From Anseranas semipalmata (lineage: Eukaryota > Chordata > Aves > Anseriformes > Anseranatidae): 64,000 bases of DNA. A model generated the notes under the pieces. The model was not told the DNA's origin, did no database searches, and saw only the letters and a list, made by a program, of their open reading frames with translations. Below, in pieces: positions 1-11,630 of the stretch. The position numbers were made by a program, and so were the translations under genes. Location: NCBI GenBank assembly GCA_013399115.1, contig VXAA01002967.1, positions 503,429 through 567,428 on the forward strand. The letters are read 5' to 3'. Position 1 is the first letter of the stretch; every line of letters begins with the position of its first letter.

Positions 1-854
1 AAAAAAAAAAAAAACAACAAAAAAACCCCTATGTCTCAGTGGTCACGAGGCAATTGGAAATATCAACTTCTCACAATTACTTTCCTCCCATAAGTACTAG
101 AGAACAACCAGCCCACCCCAAGTCTCAGCTCCACAGTCCCCTCAGTCAGGATGCCACTCCAAAACCCAAAGAATTCATCTCACACAGGCTCACAAGTGAG
201 CTGGTGCTGGTTCCCTTGTATAGCCACACGACACAACCAGGCAAATAACCTGTGCCCATATGCAAAACAGTGAGAGTATGACCAGTGTAAAATAACATAT
301 GAACACTGCCCTGGGTTGCAATTCTGCATTATCACAAGCCTGAGAGGTGTCTTTTACTGTTCTGATGCAACTAAACATTTAAACAACAAGTAAATTCAAC
401 CATGACTCAAAGCAAAACCAAATTCCCCCATTTGCAGTCATCACAAGCAAACATGGTTCCACAGAAAAAGAAGCACCTCCAGAGACCTGAGTTATTTTCA
501 CTAAACATCATTTTCACTGAAAATTTCCCTCATTAAAACTCTGTTTCCCTCCACCCTTGACTAGCTAGCATTGTCACAGCTTCTGATGTCCCAAGCACAC
601 CTACAAAAGCAGGCAGCATTTACGGCACTATCTAAAACACCTTTTGCTCCACCAGATGAGCCCCAGAGAGAACCTACCTCCATTTCACAGTTCCTTGCCC
701 CTTCCTTTCCTCTGTGCTCTGGGAGACAAAACCTACTGGCCTCTTTTGCTTGCTGCTCCATTCTTTAACCACAGAGCTGCAGGTATTTCCCAGTGACCAG
801 GATGGATTCCCCCACATGTGCAAACCATTTGATCGAATCAATAACAGCATCTGC

Positions 855-925
855 AGAGCAGTCCGGGGGTTGGAAGACGGATTTAGATGACAAAGCTCTC
901 TTCCAGCCCTATTTCCTGTGATGCA
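855..925 (+). mobile_element. Possible CR1 3' tail, heavily diverged
   Basis: 'gtccgggggttggaagacgg' is followed by 'tttagatgacaaagctctct' and 'tccagccctatttcctgtga'. This resembles the CR1 pattern gggggttgga..tagatgac..cccttccagccctattctgtgat, with an inserted segment. It is a weak call. Confidence 0.4.
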
Positions 926-3900
926 TACATGACCACATTATGTAGGGTTTCTGCCTTTTTGTCCTGACCTACAGGCAGTTACTTTTCAACAAGCTGGACA
1001 AAGAAAAGCTACCTGGACTGATAGTATCAGATGCGGATTAGCAGACTCTGGAAAACAATTGGATTCTCAGCTAACTGCTGCTTTCAGTCTTGATGGGGAA
1101 CTCTCTGCCTGCATCCTTGAATGAACCCTGAGGGAAAAAAAACCCTCCTCTGTGGACATGCCTTGAGTATTTGTCTGCAAAGCCACAACCACAGCTCTAT
1201 TATGTATCTGTACCTCTGCCACAAAATTTGGAGTCTCGTGCTACGTAAGGTTTTTGTAAGAATGTTCCTACGGATTACATTCTCCATTCTGAACCCATCA
1301 TTTTTGCAATGACCTCACTGAGGTGAAAATCGCTCCCATTTTATGCGTTATTTGTAAAATACTTCCGAATCAGGAGACTAGACTCTGTGACTGGGTACAA
1401 TAAATGATAACCTTATAAGAGTCACAAAATAATGATGAGAAAAATAGCCTGTGGTAAGAGAAAACTTCTAAATGATCAGATTAAAACTGACAATTCCCTT
1501 TCCTCCAAGGGTAAGGAGCATGACCACTCATTCATCAGGGGAAACTGCTAATCTCCTTGGTTTCAACACAAACCAAAATACCAGCTAAATTAAATATGGG
1601 TGCTATTATTGGATATATTTTGTGCAATACCTTTTGGACTGCCCAAGGGAGTTTACGTAGGAGTCATTCCCTGGGATGACCTCCGGCAGTGCTTCGTGCT
1701 AAGCTAAAATTTGGCAGGGTTGCAGCACTAGAAGTAAAGACAGTCTGATTCCTTTGAAATTGTAGGCATTTAAGTGGGGACCATAATAAAATAACCTTTC
1801 CCCTGATGTGGGGGTGAAGGCAGAAATATCTGAGAAAATAGCAACAGTGGGCTCAAGTTCACGAGTAACAGGTTTCCATGAATTCCCTGCCTCACTGCAT
1901 TTACAGAAGGGGGATGAGAATACAGTCACTTTTGGGGGTACTTTTTCCCTTTTCTTAGACTTATAGTGGTTTTGTAACTGCCCGTTTACTCCAGCATTGC
2001 TCATTGTTACTACATTACTTCTGAATCTTGACATTACGTGGTCATCTAAAGCATAGCTCGAGGGGGTGGGGAGCAGAGCAATAAACTGAGCAGTACTTTG
2101 TCAGGAAAAGGTCCTTGTGAGCCAAAACAGCATTCAGTAGGTGAATGAGAGTCGCAGAAGGGTCCTCTGCACCAGCTGTACTTTCGGCCAGCTGCTGCCC
2201 TAGGCTGGCTGGCAGAAGGTGGCCTCCCTGCCAGGCAGACGTGGAAAGGATGTGGCAAAAGCACAGGGTCACCCCTCTGCAGTGAAACAAAGCATTAGTT
2301 GCACAAAGATAGCAAAGGCTGATGAAATTTGTCAAGAGGGAAGGGAGGGAGGAAAAGGAGTTTAAGCAGAGTCCTCAGCTACGTGGCAGCTGCGTGGCCA
2401 CAGCTGGTTGTAAGTCTTAAGATAGGAAAAGACACATCTCTTGATGCAAAGGACAAAGCTCTATTAGATTGGAAATCATTGCAAAAAGGTTTGTGTAAGC
2501 AGCAGACAATCACTCTCCTACTTTGACTGTTAAGATATTTGGAAAGCAAACCTCTGAGCAACCTATGGCAGTCTTAAGACATGAGAATTCCAGACATCCC
2601 ATACATTTCTTTCATATAATTCCCTCTGATGCAAGCCTAATATTCACTATAAAACTTTCTGCTATTAACTTTTTTCCCCTGCAGATCAATTTTATCTTTG
2701 TGGATGAAGGAGGTAATATGTTTAAGTTTGTGTTACAGGTGAAGATGCTGCGGTTTTTGCTCTTCCTTTTCCCAAAAGGCTGAAAACTAAAGCCAACAAA
2801 GTTTCATCACTGTCCCAAAGCTTAAATGCTGCAAGTAAGATGTCTAAAAGTAAACTTAACTCCCACAAATATGACATATACCCTGTTACATTTTCAATGG
2901 AATTCTATCCATTAAATATTGCTGTCCACTGAAATTTATTCTGTGTGAATATATACACACATTAAAAACTCCATGTAATTTTTTATTATTATTATTATTT
3001 TAATTTTCTTTCTGGAAAGGATGTTCCTTTGTCTGTCGCAGTAAAAAGAGGTTAATCTGTACTGAAAATTGTTCCTTCTCATCTGCTTAGCAAAGCTACA
3101 TTTATGATACAAGAAAATCAATTACTGTTTAATTTGGTTTTTGTATTTTTTTTAGCAGTGTAATTGATTCTTTAACCATGTGGATTTTAGCATTAAACTT
3201 CATTAAAATAATTTAACATTGGCTTATTTAATTTTTATCTCTAACCTATATTTCAAAAATTGCTTTTGTTATCACTTGGCAAAGACTCGCTTCTTGGTTA
3301 ATATTTAACAATGTGACCACATTAAGAGCTATTTTCTCTTACAAAATATGGGAAAGTACATATTCAGAAGTATTACTATAAAATAGCAAATGAAATATAA
3401 TTTTATGTAAACAATCGGAAGCATGTAGACATTCCTCTGCACATGTGCATTTATACCACACCTGATAGATTATAAAAATCAGTCATCAGAGTGAGTATCC
3501 GTGTCCCTGTTGCAAGTTCCAAGTGCCGAAGTTTCACTTGGAATCAATCAATCAATAAAATAATTTTGAAAAGAACATTTAAGAGTAGTACATAAACACA
3601 AACATGAGCTTTAGAGCAAAAAAATCCAATGCAACTAGGAACACACTAGCTAAACCTTACCATTCAAGATGAGAGACCAACATGAATGTTATGGCAGCAT
3701 CACTATTATGGCAGTCCTAACCACTGGAGCAGTGGAGAATAGACAGACTATTACTTCTGTTATGCTTGTAATAACTGGAATAAAATTAATGTAACAGAAT
3801 TGTGGATATTTCAGGCAAACAGATTTGGTCAACCAGAATGTTTGTCTCTGGAATTCCTCTGGTTTATAAAACTGTACAATGTTTTGAGAGAGATACACAA

Positions 3901-6900
3901 AGAAAATAAATCCCCTCTATATTTTAAACTATTTGCCTTTTAGCTGTTAATCTGTTTCACAATTTAAAATCTCACAACTTTTGCAACAAAGAGGTAAAAA
4001 CAAATATAATCCATAAACCTACCACAACCACTGATATCCTAGCGAAATCTAAACACTTTAAAGACTGAAGACCAAAGAAGTAAAGTAAGGAACATCCTTT
4101 TGTAGGACTTTGCACTAAAATTAACTGGCAAATAAAGGGGGCTGTGGAAGAGCTGAAGCCTAAGTATCTTCTGCTCAGGAAACGTAGGTAGATTTAGGGC
4201 ATGAGCTTTTAAAATAGGAGACGTACTGAATTTTTATGCACTGAAACCTGTGGCACTCGTTAAATGTTCCTTGTTGTTTTACAGATTCTTCTTGTTTAAA
4301 TCCTTTCAAGTAAGCTAGAAATGAAAAAGATCAACATGCTTTCTGCAGCTTTCATTTCTATCCTAACGCTGCTCCTGCTTGTACCTTTTCACCTCACAGC
4401 AACTGAAAAACTGTGTTACACAGTGAGGGGAAAAAATAAGCAAACAAAAACATAAGAAGTCTATTAGTATTGAAAAACAAAACCTTACTACAGAGATTGT
4501 ATTGAAAAACTAAACCAAAAGGACAGGAAAAAAATGAAGGTAACATACAGAGAAATAAAATGTATAAATCTGAACTTAGTGTTGAGGTATCAGATAAGGG
4601 CTTTTTCGTTTGAGCTGCAATAGCAGAGGACAGTATCACAGTATCTGCCTCAACTGTAAAAGAATAAACTGACTTTAGAAGAAAGAAAAAAAATAAAGTC
4701 CCCAAAACACACCCACATTTCTTCAAAAGTGAAATGCAGCTTCTTATTAAAACACAAAGTAGAACTTTGAAGAACTTTCCGTGAAAAAGCTAATATGGTA
4801 AACTATTGAAATGATTATAATGCAATTAACTAACAAAATTACACCAAATTCACTTTAATTATGAGAAAATTAACACCTGCCAGTGACTTTAATGAGTGCT
4901 TATACTGGAAATGGGCAAAAAACCCTTTAAGAAATAACTTATCCATATGTCCCCATAACATAAGATGAGCTATGTGATTGTGAAAAGGCACTACGTCCTT
5001 TGTATTTCCTTATTTTAAGTCAAAACTCTAAATCTCAGGAATGCTACAATTAGTTATGTATTATTGCATGTTACCAGAAGAAGCCTATAAAATTACTAAT
5101 TTATATTCTTTAATGCAAACAATACAGCTTTAGTTCCCAGCTGGACCAATCTATATTATTTATTTACATACTGAAACTAGGTCCAAAATGTCATTTCAGA
5201 TGTGTCATGGTAAAGCATTGATGAGATGCATGAGCTGAAAATTTTCTCCAACAATAACAGAACCTCTTTTTTCCCTTTTAGAACACTCTACATTTTGTAG
5301 GCCACACATCATTACCATGGGAAGACTCAAAGCAAGAACCCTTAATGCTCAGGAATGAAATTGCTCTTCACCAAACATAAATCTTTGTAAACATAAGGAT
5401 TTAGATCAACCTGATACTTTTGCAGCACTTTCTGCCAGCCTAAGGAGTTGTCTTAATGATTCCGTACAGAAAGCTTGAATCTCTGGCAAGACCAGACAGC
5501 AGAATAGTAGAGAAGCAGGGATTTTCCATGTATTTACAGATGCAGTCTCAGGGGATCTTATTATCCTGAGCTTTAATAACATGCAAAAAATTAAATAACA
5601 CATTTATCAAACTCTGTACAGTCTTAAAGTGAAGGTAGAAATATGGAGATTATTACCTCTTAGATTTAATAGTATTATTAATTCAAAGCAGTAGACTCGG
5701 ACAATGAAATTTGAATTCTCCATAACATAGGCAAAAAAGAAAAAAACTTGATCCTAGAGTCTAGCCAGTACATTTTGTGGGCAAAAGCCTGTTACACTAA
5801 CAGTAACCAAAGAATGTGGCTTAAAGAGGATTTCAACCAACTTAGATGTATTAATGTCTCTTCTTCTCTGCCCCCAAATATTGTTTACTAGTTATAGACC
5901 ACAAAACTCCAAGCTTGTTTGGATATGCACTACATCAGTAGCAATGTTGAACTGTGAATTTACAAAAGTCTCTGAAGCACAGGCGTGATTACGGCATTGG
6001 GTATCAGTGTTGGGACTTTTACGGGACAGTTAACGTTAACACATACTTAATGTTAGACACACCTAAGTTCATTCTCCAGTCATCTGAAACACAATTCTAG
6101 TGCTATGTGTACACATCCCCACAAATTACACTATCAAATGTACAATGACTTTCCCCAAGAAAACGCCAAGAAAAATATAATTTGAGAATTATATTATGCC
6201 TCCTCCCTCACAGGTGCACTAAAAGGAAGCTATCCTGCTACAGTCTTCACACAGAAGTAATGATTTGCCACTGGCAAAAGCAAAGCTACAGTTGCACGGA
6301 ACAACAAAAGGCCCTAAATTTAGTACTTTGGTCAGCCTGTAAACTAAAACAAGTTTCTCACCTGCAGAGTGAGCCAGGAAACCTTTCCTGTCACCGCCTG
6401 GTATCAAAACTATCACTCTAAACTCCAAACTTTCCAGACTACAGAAACCACTATCCGTTAGAAAGGTATATTGCTCTCAAAGGTATATTGACTCTTTCTT
6501 CTGGCAAAACGTTGCCTCTTACAGAACCATACAGATCATTGTAAACACACCGTTATAACCCATAAGCTGCAGACTGTATTTAAATTTGGAGATGTGCATT
6601 TGTATTTACCAAACTGTTGCACAAACATTTGAAATCCTTTGGTCTTTATCGGTATTCTTTACCTTTTCCTATAAATGTCTGTATCCACTGTAACAACCGC
6701 CTTTCTGAGACCACTGGTAGTTTTTATAACTCCTGGGCTTCAGAACTAGACCAAATACAGGCTGCTGTCTCAAACCAGTAGAAATACCTGAGAAAATGCA
6801 GAATGATGGAAAGAAAATAAACTGTACAAGACAAAAATTACTGATTATTTGTCTTAAACACAAACAACGTGTCATTGAATTTCACCACAAAATATTTTAA

Positions 6901-6962
6901 TCCTTCTGAGTGGTGACCCTATGAAATCAGTTCTTAGAGAGTTTGAGGTCACATTTACCTTG

Positions 6963-6984
6963 CAAACAAACAAACAAACAAACA
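6963..6984 (+). repeat. (CAAA)n microsatellite
   Basis: Five CAAA units in unique sequence. Confidence 0.9.
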
Positions 6985-7292
6985 ATCAACGCTGGCTAGA
7001 TTTGTCACTTTCTATAATGTGTAATATAACCAAGAAGAGTCATAGGTTTTAAAGAAAGTCTCAACGCAATGCTTCACTGCTGATGGCATTAAATAGTCAT
7101 CCAAAACTCTATGTAACAGTCTCAAAGTGAAAACCATGGCTGTCTGTAGGACAAAAAGACAAGTGGGTTTTTAAGATACACACGCTGTTTCTTTAAGTCT
7201 GCAACAGGAAGCCAGAACACCGACAGGAAAAGTTCTTCGCAGAAATTCAATTAACTGAAGCTCTGCTAATGATTTCACCCATCCCATTATGC

Positions 7293-7733
7293 TTTTTTTT
7301 TTTTTTTTTTTTAATCGTGAACAGGTATTTCGTTTGAGCATAAAAAATTTCCATGGTTCTGTACAGTTATCAAATAATTTGGAGCTAGATGCTGACTTTC
7401 TTGTTTTATTTCNNNNNNNNNNNNNNNNNNNNNNNNNNNNNNNNNNNNNNNNNNNNNNNNNNNNNNNNNNNNNNNNNNNNNNNNNNNNNNNNNNNNNNNN
7501 NNNNNNNNNNNNNNNNNNNNNNNNNNNNNNNNNNNNNNNNNNNNNNNNNNNNNNNNNNNNNNNNNNNNNNNNNNNNNNNNNNNNNNNNNGAGTTTCCCCC
7601 TCCCCTTTTTGTTTTTTTTTTTTTTTTTTTTTAAATCGTGAACAGGTATTTCGTTTGAGCATAAAAAATTTCCATGGTTCTGTACAGTTATCAAATAATT
7701 TGGAGCTAGATGCTGACTTTCTTGTTTTATTTC
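7293..7733 (+). repeat. 100-bp direct duplication flanking the gap, probable assembly artefact
   Basis: The copies are 7313-7412 and 7634-7733. They start AATCGTGAACAGGTATTTCG and end TTCTTGTTTTATTTC, and read as identical. Each is preceded by a T run (7293-7312 and 7612-7632). Identity with no divergence on both sides of a gap fits a failed overlap join better than a real tandem duplication. Confidence 0.9.
7413..7589. other. Assembly gap (177 N)
   Basis: This is a run of N between two copies of the same 100-bp sequence, each preceded by a T run of 20-21 bases. The long apparent open frames across it are artefacts of translating N. Confidence 0.99.
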
Positions 7734-8399
7734 AGGAGTGGTAAAATGAAATAAATGCTGAAAGTCATCCATTCAGTATATATTCAGTATTATATAGATT
7801 TATAGGATATTTTGAGATGACTACTTCCCCCTAACCTCTGAATCACAACCCTTAATTTAAATGAGCTGAAACCCAGTAATGAGGCTACTGATTCATGTAC
7901 TTGAGTCTAAGTGATTTATAAATCATTTACCTTCACAGAGAAAGAAGACTAAAATAACTCTGGCACTATTTTATAAAAAGGATGGGGATCACCACCTGAA
8001 AGAAATACAATACAGAAGAAACTGCTCATTTTACTTACAAAGTCACAGTCCAAAGAGTGGGAAATATGTGGGAAAATAAAGCATTGTGACTGTGGTGTGA
8101 GCAGGACCAAGCATAAAAAAAACAACAACAAATTATTCAAACAAGTAGTGCATAACTTTTTGGGAATGTCTGGAGCTAAAAATGGAACAGAAAATGCAAC
8201 TGATTCAGCAGTGTCAACTACTGAAAATGCAAGTCACTGTGCAATGGAAGAGCCAGTGCACTATAAACACTGGAAAGGATTCCCATGGAAAAGAGATGCA
8301 CTGCAAATTGCTCCTCCAAAATCAATACTAAAAATAACCACAATTACACACTTCCTTGGTCAAAACATGTGGTTAATGCTACCAAAAGGGAATCAGACT

Positions 8400-8438
8400 A
8401 ATAAAGTCCACCACTCAAAAAAAAAAAAAAAAAAAAAA
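8400..8438 (+). repeat. AATAAA followed by 22 A: possible retrocopy tail
   Basis: AATAAA at 8400-8405 is followed after 11 bases by 22 consecutive A (8417-8438), the layout of a polyadenylated transcript end. The upstream sequence holds an open frame from 8097 that I do not recognise as any protein. No target-site duplication was found by eye. Confidence 0.3.
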
Positions 8439-8938
8439 GTGTGGAAAAAATTTAAAAGGAGAAGAAAGATGGGAGTTTAGAAGGGAATTTGCTGTGTGTT
8501 GCAAATATATGCAAACAACATCATCCGATCTGACTGAGCGACCAATATGTTCTACAGACAACATCTACAAACATACTCGGGCTGATAATCTCCAGAGTGA
8601 TCTTTAAAATCTGATAAGCAAAACATTTCAGATTTGTAACTGATTCAGGAGCAGCACACGCTTTGATCTATACAAGCCGATGAAAATACAAGGCAGTCAT
8701 AAATTAAAGTGGCCCAAGGTCACGCTTGATAGCACGATGGACAAACCTTACCTGGGGCAGTTCAGAGGCTGCTAACAAACACGGCCCACTTACAGGACAT
8801 GCAAAGATCTCTTGGAGAAGGGGATACAGCTTTAGCCCAAGAGCACTGCTCCTTGCTACAGAAGGTAGGACAGTGAGCGCAGCCCAGTTCTGCACCCAGA
8901 CAGTGAAATGCTGGGCCTTACTGGTGGCAGCTATATAT

Positions 8939-8987
8939 TAAAAAAAAAAAACAAAAAACAAACAAACAAACAAAAAAAAACAAACAC
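8939..8987 (+). repeat. A-rich / CAAA tract
   Basis: A poly-A run passes into CAAA units and a second A run. It is low-complexity sequence with no coding meaning. Confidence 0.9.
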
Positions 8988-9500
8988 AATCTAGCAATCT
9001 CATGGTGGGGGTGGTGGTATGCATTTTCTTCCCATAGTGGAATATATAACCCAGGTTTATTGGTGCAGTAGATGCAAACAGTGTATTAAGCTTCACTGTG
9101 AACTGCGTGACTTGCTTTAACTCTTTTTTAGCTTCACAAAGATAAAATGAGGAGGTCTGCACAATCTAGAAAGTGCAATGGGTGATAATACCACCCTTAA
9201 GTCTGAGAAAGAGCAAAACAAGGTTAAGAAATCTCTGAAGGTAATCACACCTGCTGAACTAGACAAATGGAAAAAGGTATGCTACTGACATCGTTAGAAT
9301 TACTGGGACAGTGGTTATAAGCACAGATGAGGTGGGCTGATGAAAAAAAAAAAAAAAAAGCTAAGTAACACATTTTCACCCGTAAACATATTTAGATCAT
9401 TGCTGTTATTTGTTCAGTAGAATTTTGGCTCCTGTTCCCTACTACCCATTTCTGAAATAACAATCCCCCAAATAAAACAACAAAAACTACCATGATCACA

Positions 9501-9540
9501 ACAAACAAACAAGCAAGCAAGCAAGCAAACAAACAAAAAA
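9501..9540 (+). repeat. (CAAA)/(CAAG) microsatellite
   Basis: CAAA units flank an inner block of four CAAG units, a clear case of repeat-unit mutation spreading inside an array. Confidence 0.93.
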
Positions 9541-9789
9541 ACCAGCCACCCTACACTCACAGACAACCTCTACAGTTTCCCTGAAATCAGGTAAATGACC
9601 TAGTGATATGGGAAAAAATAAAATAAAAAAGATGGAGCAGATGTTTTCGGCTTTGTTGGTATAACAAGATAAGAAATTGTCTAAGGATAATAACAATAGG
9701 GAGGTGACAGGAGCAAGGCAAATGAATGGCTGAAAAAAAATGCAGAAACATTATTTATACACTATCAAACTAAAAATACTTCTCAAGTG

Positions 9790-10590
9790 CAAAGGTCTGC
9801 CTTGGGCCCAACTCTAATCAATATTTTTTTATTCAAGACTTGGATAATGTAAGAGAAAGTATACTTATGAAATCCACAGATTACATTGAACTGAAAGGAC
9901 TGCAAGCTTTCAGAAGGGCAGGATCAAATTTCTAAAATATAGTGCTGAGTCTGGAAGACAGCTTGAAGAAAAAAAAAAATTACTTCTGCTTAAGAAAAAT
10001 AGAACACGCATGAAAAAATATGGATTCACAGACTAAGAAGCAGAACACAGAGAAGTTGATTGGGTTATAATGAGTTACCAAGCATATACCAGTTAACAGT
10101 GTGATGTAAAAAGAAGAGCAAAGCCCAATTCTGAGGCACACTGGTAAGGAAACTTTACGTGTGCAAGGAGATGGTACCTGCTGTTAAGTACTTGCAAAGT
10201 ATCTGCTGAAACAATCCAGTTTTGGGCACCATACCTAAAGAGAAATATTTTGGACAGTCCACAGTGATCAACAATGATAAGAAACTTAAACACAAGAGAT
10301 AAGAGGAAAGATGGAAGGAATAGTGTATTTTTAGTCTGGTAAGAAGAAGCAACTACAGAGCTCTGATAGCTGTTCTACAGCAGGTGAAAGTCAAATATGA
10401 ATTGTTCATTGGAAGAAACACTACTGAATAGCAATGGCTTAACCTGCAGCAATTAAAAAATATTGGGGAAAGAAAAGGAAAAAGATTTTTCTAATAAAAG
10501 CAGTACAAAAGGTGAGTGAGAGACGGTTTAATCTCCATTACGGAAATATTTTAAGAACAGGTTATACAACCCCTGTTGGGGAAAACAAAC
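9790..10590 (+). mobile_element. Ancient CR1/L3-like LINE relic (reverse transcriptase to 3' end)
   Basis: Near 9800-9850 the plus strand translates as LGPTLINIFLFKTW, an eroded form of the LINE reverse-transcriptase motif LGPILFNIFINDL. The 3' part reads 'tgggcaccatacctaaagag', 'ggtttaatctccattacgga' and 'ttttaagaacaggttataca', which parallels the CR1/L3 3' region of older amniote elements. Stops and indels are frequent, so this is a fossil that greatly predates the CR1 copies at 47435, 52190 and 62240. Confidence 0.65.
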
Positions 10591-11279
10591 GCTTGCTCTA
10601 TTCTGCCTCTGTTCAAGGATAGACCAAGCTGATCAACATCTCCTTTAGTCCAACCTACAGTTCTAACAACACCCATGAAGTTTATCTGCTTTCCACATGC
10701 ATACTCCTGGTTTCAGTGCTGTCGCAATGTGAGCAAAGGCCAAAATTTATTGCTTCAGTGACACATTGTTCCACACTGCTCTTAAGCTTAAGATGCTAGG
10801 TATTTCTAAATGGAGAAAAAGTGTTTGGCTAACAGGCTTACTATAAACACATACCATCTTGCTAGTTTGAAGCTGTTGGTAGAAATCCATACCACTAAAG
10901 ACAGAGCCAGCGGGGACCTTAACTTTCCAAGAGATTTAAACTGACTCTGTAACAGGCACCACAGAATTCCCATCTGGTAACAGTATCTATTTGAGGAGCT
11001 CTATTGATCTCTCAGATTCTCCAAATTTGTAGCAAAGACTGTGAGGCTACATGTCCAAATACTCAAATGACTCAAACAGTGACCAATATTGAACAAAACC
11101 AAGATCTGAACACAGTTTACAAGCTTAATTTGACAGTTTGATGATGTAGATGGGAGATTCTCAGAAGTAAGACATTGCCTTTTCTCACCTCGACCCCCCA
11201 GTATGAGACTTTCAAAGCCAAAAGTGAACAAGCAAAAGCAAAAAACACTCAGATTTTGGTTCCTGCGGTCTGTGTGGGA

Positions 11280-11560
11280 TGGCATGACACATTGGAAAGA
11301 AGCACCTCATGAGAGCTGCTGATCTTACTCATGTCTAACTACCTAATGTGTGGCTGTACAGAAGGAGAACCATATTCTTCTTGGGGGTGCACGTTAGAGG
11401 ATGAGGGGCAAGGGAAACAAGTTGTAACCAGGGAAATTCTGATTAGATGTCAGGTTAAAAAGAATGAAAGGTCACAATGAGGTTGTAAAGCATGGGAACA
11501 AGCATGCCTTGGAGATACTCTAAACAAGCCCTGAGCAATCTTTAAGAGGGTTTCTGAGTG
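11280..11560 (+). mobile_element. CR1 LINE 3' fragment, diverged
   Basis: CR1 3' region phrases are visible in order: 'catattcttcttgggggtgc', 'gaggggcaagggaaacaagt', 'gggaaattctgattagatgt', 'aggtcacaatgaggttgtaa' and 'ttggagatactctaaacaag', followed by 'ccctgagcaat'. The terminal octamers are gone. Divergence is higher than in the copies at 47435, 52190 and 62240. It is antisense to CDYL. Confidence 0.75.
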
Positions 11561-11609
11561 TCTGCTGAAAAGCAGAACAAAAAATAAAACTTTAAGCACA
11601 AGACTGAAT

Positions 11610-11630
11610 CACACACACACATATATATAT
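11610..11630 (+). repeat. (AC)n(AT)n short compound microsatellite
   Basis: An AC run passes directly into an AT run just beyond the CR1 fragment. It is short, about 21 bp. Confidence 0.85.

Noticed and set aside
7171..7772. Long open frames across the first gap
   Set aside because: Most of their length is translated N, and the rest is the duplicated flank and poly-T/poly-A.
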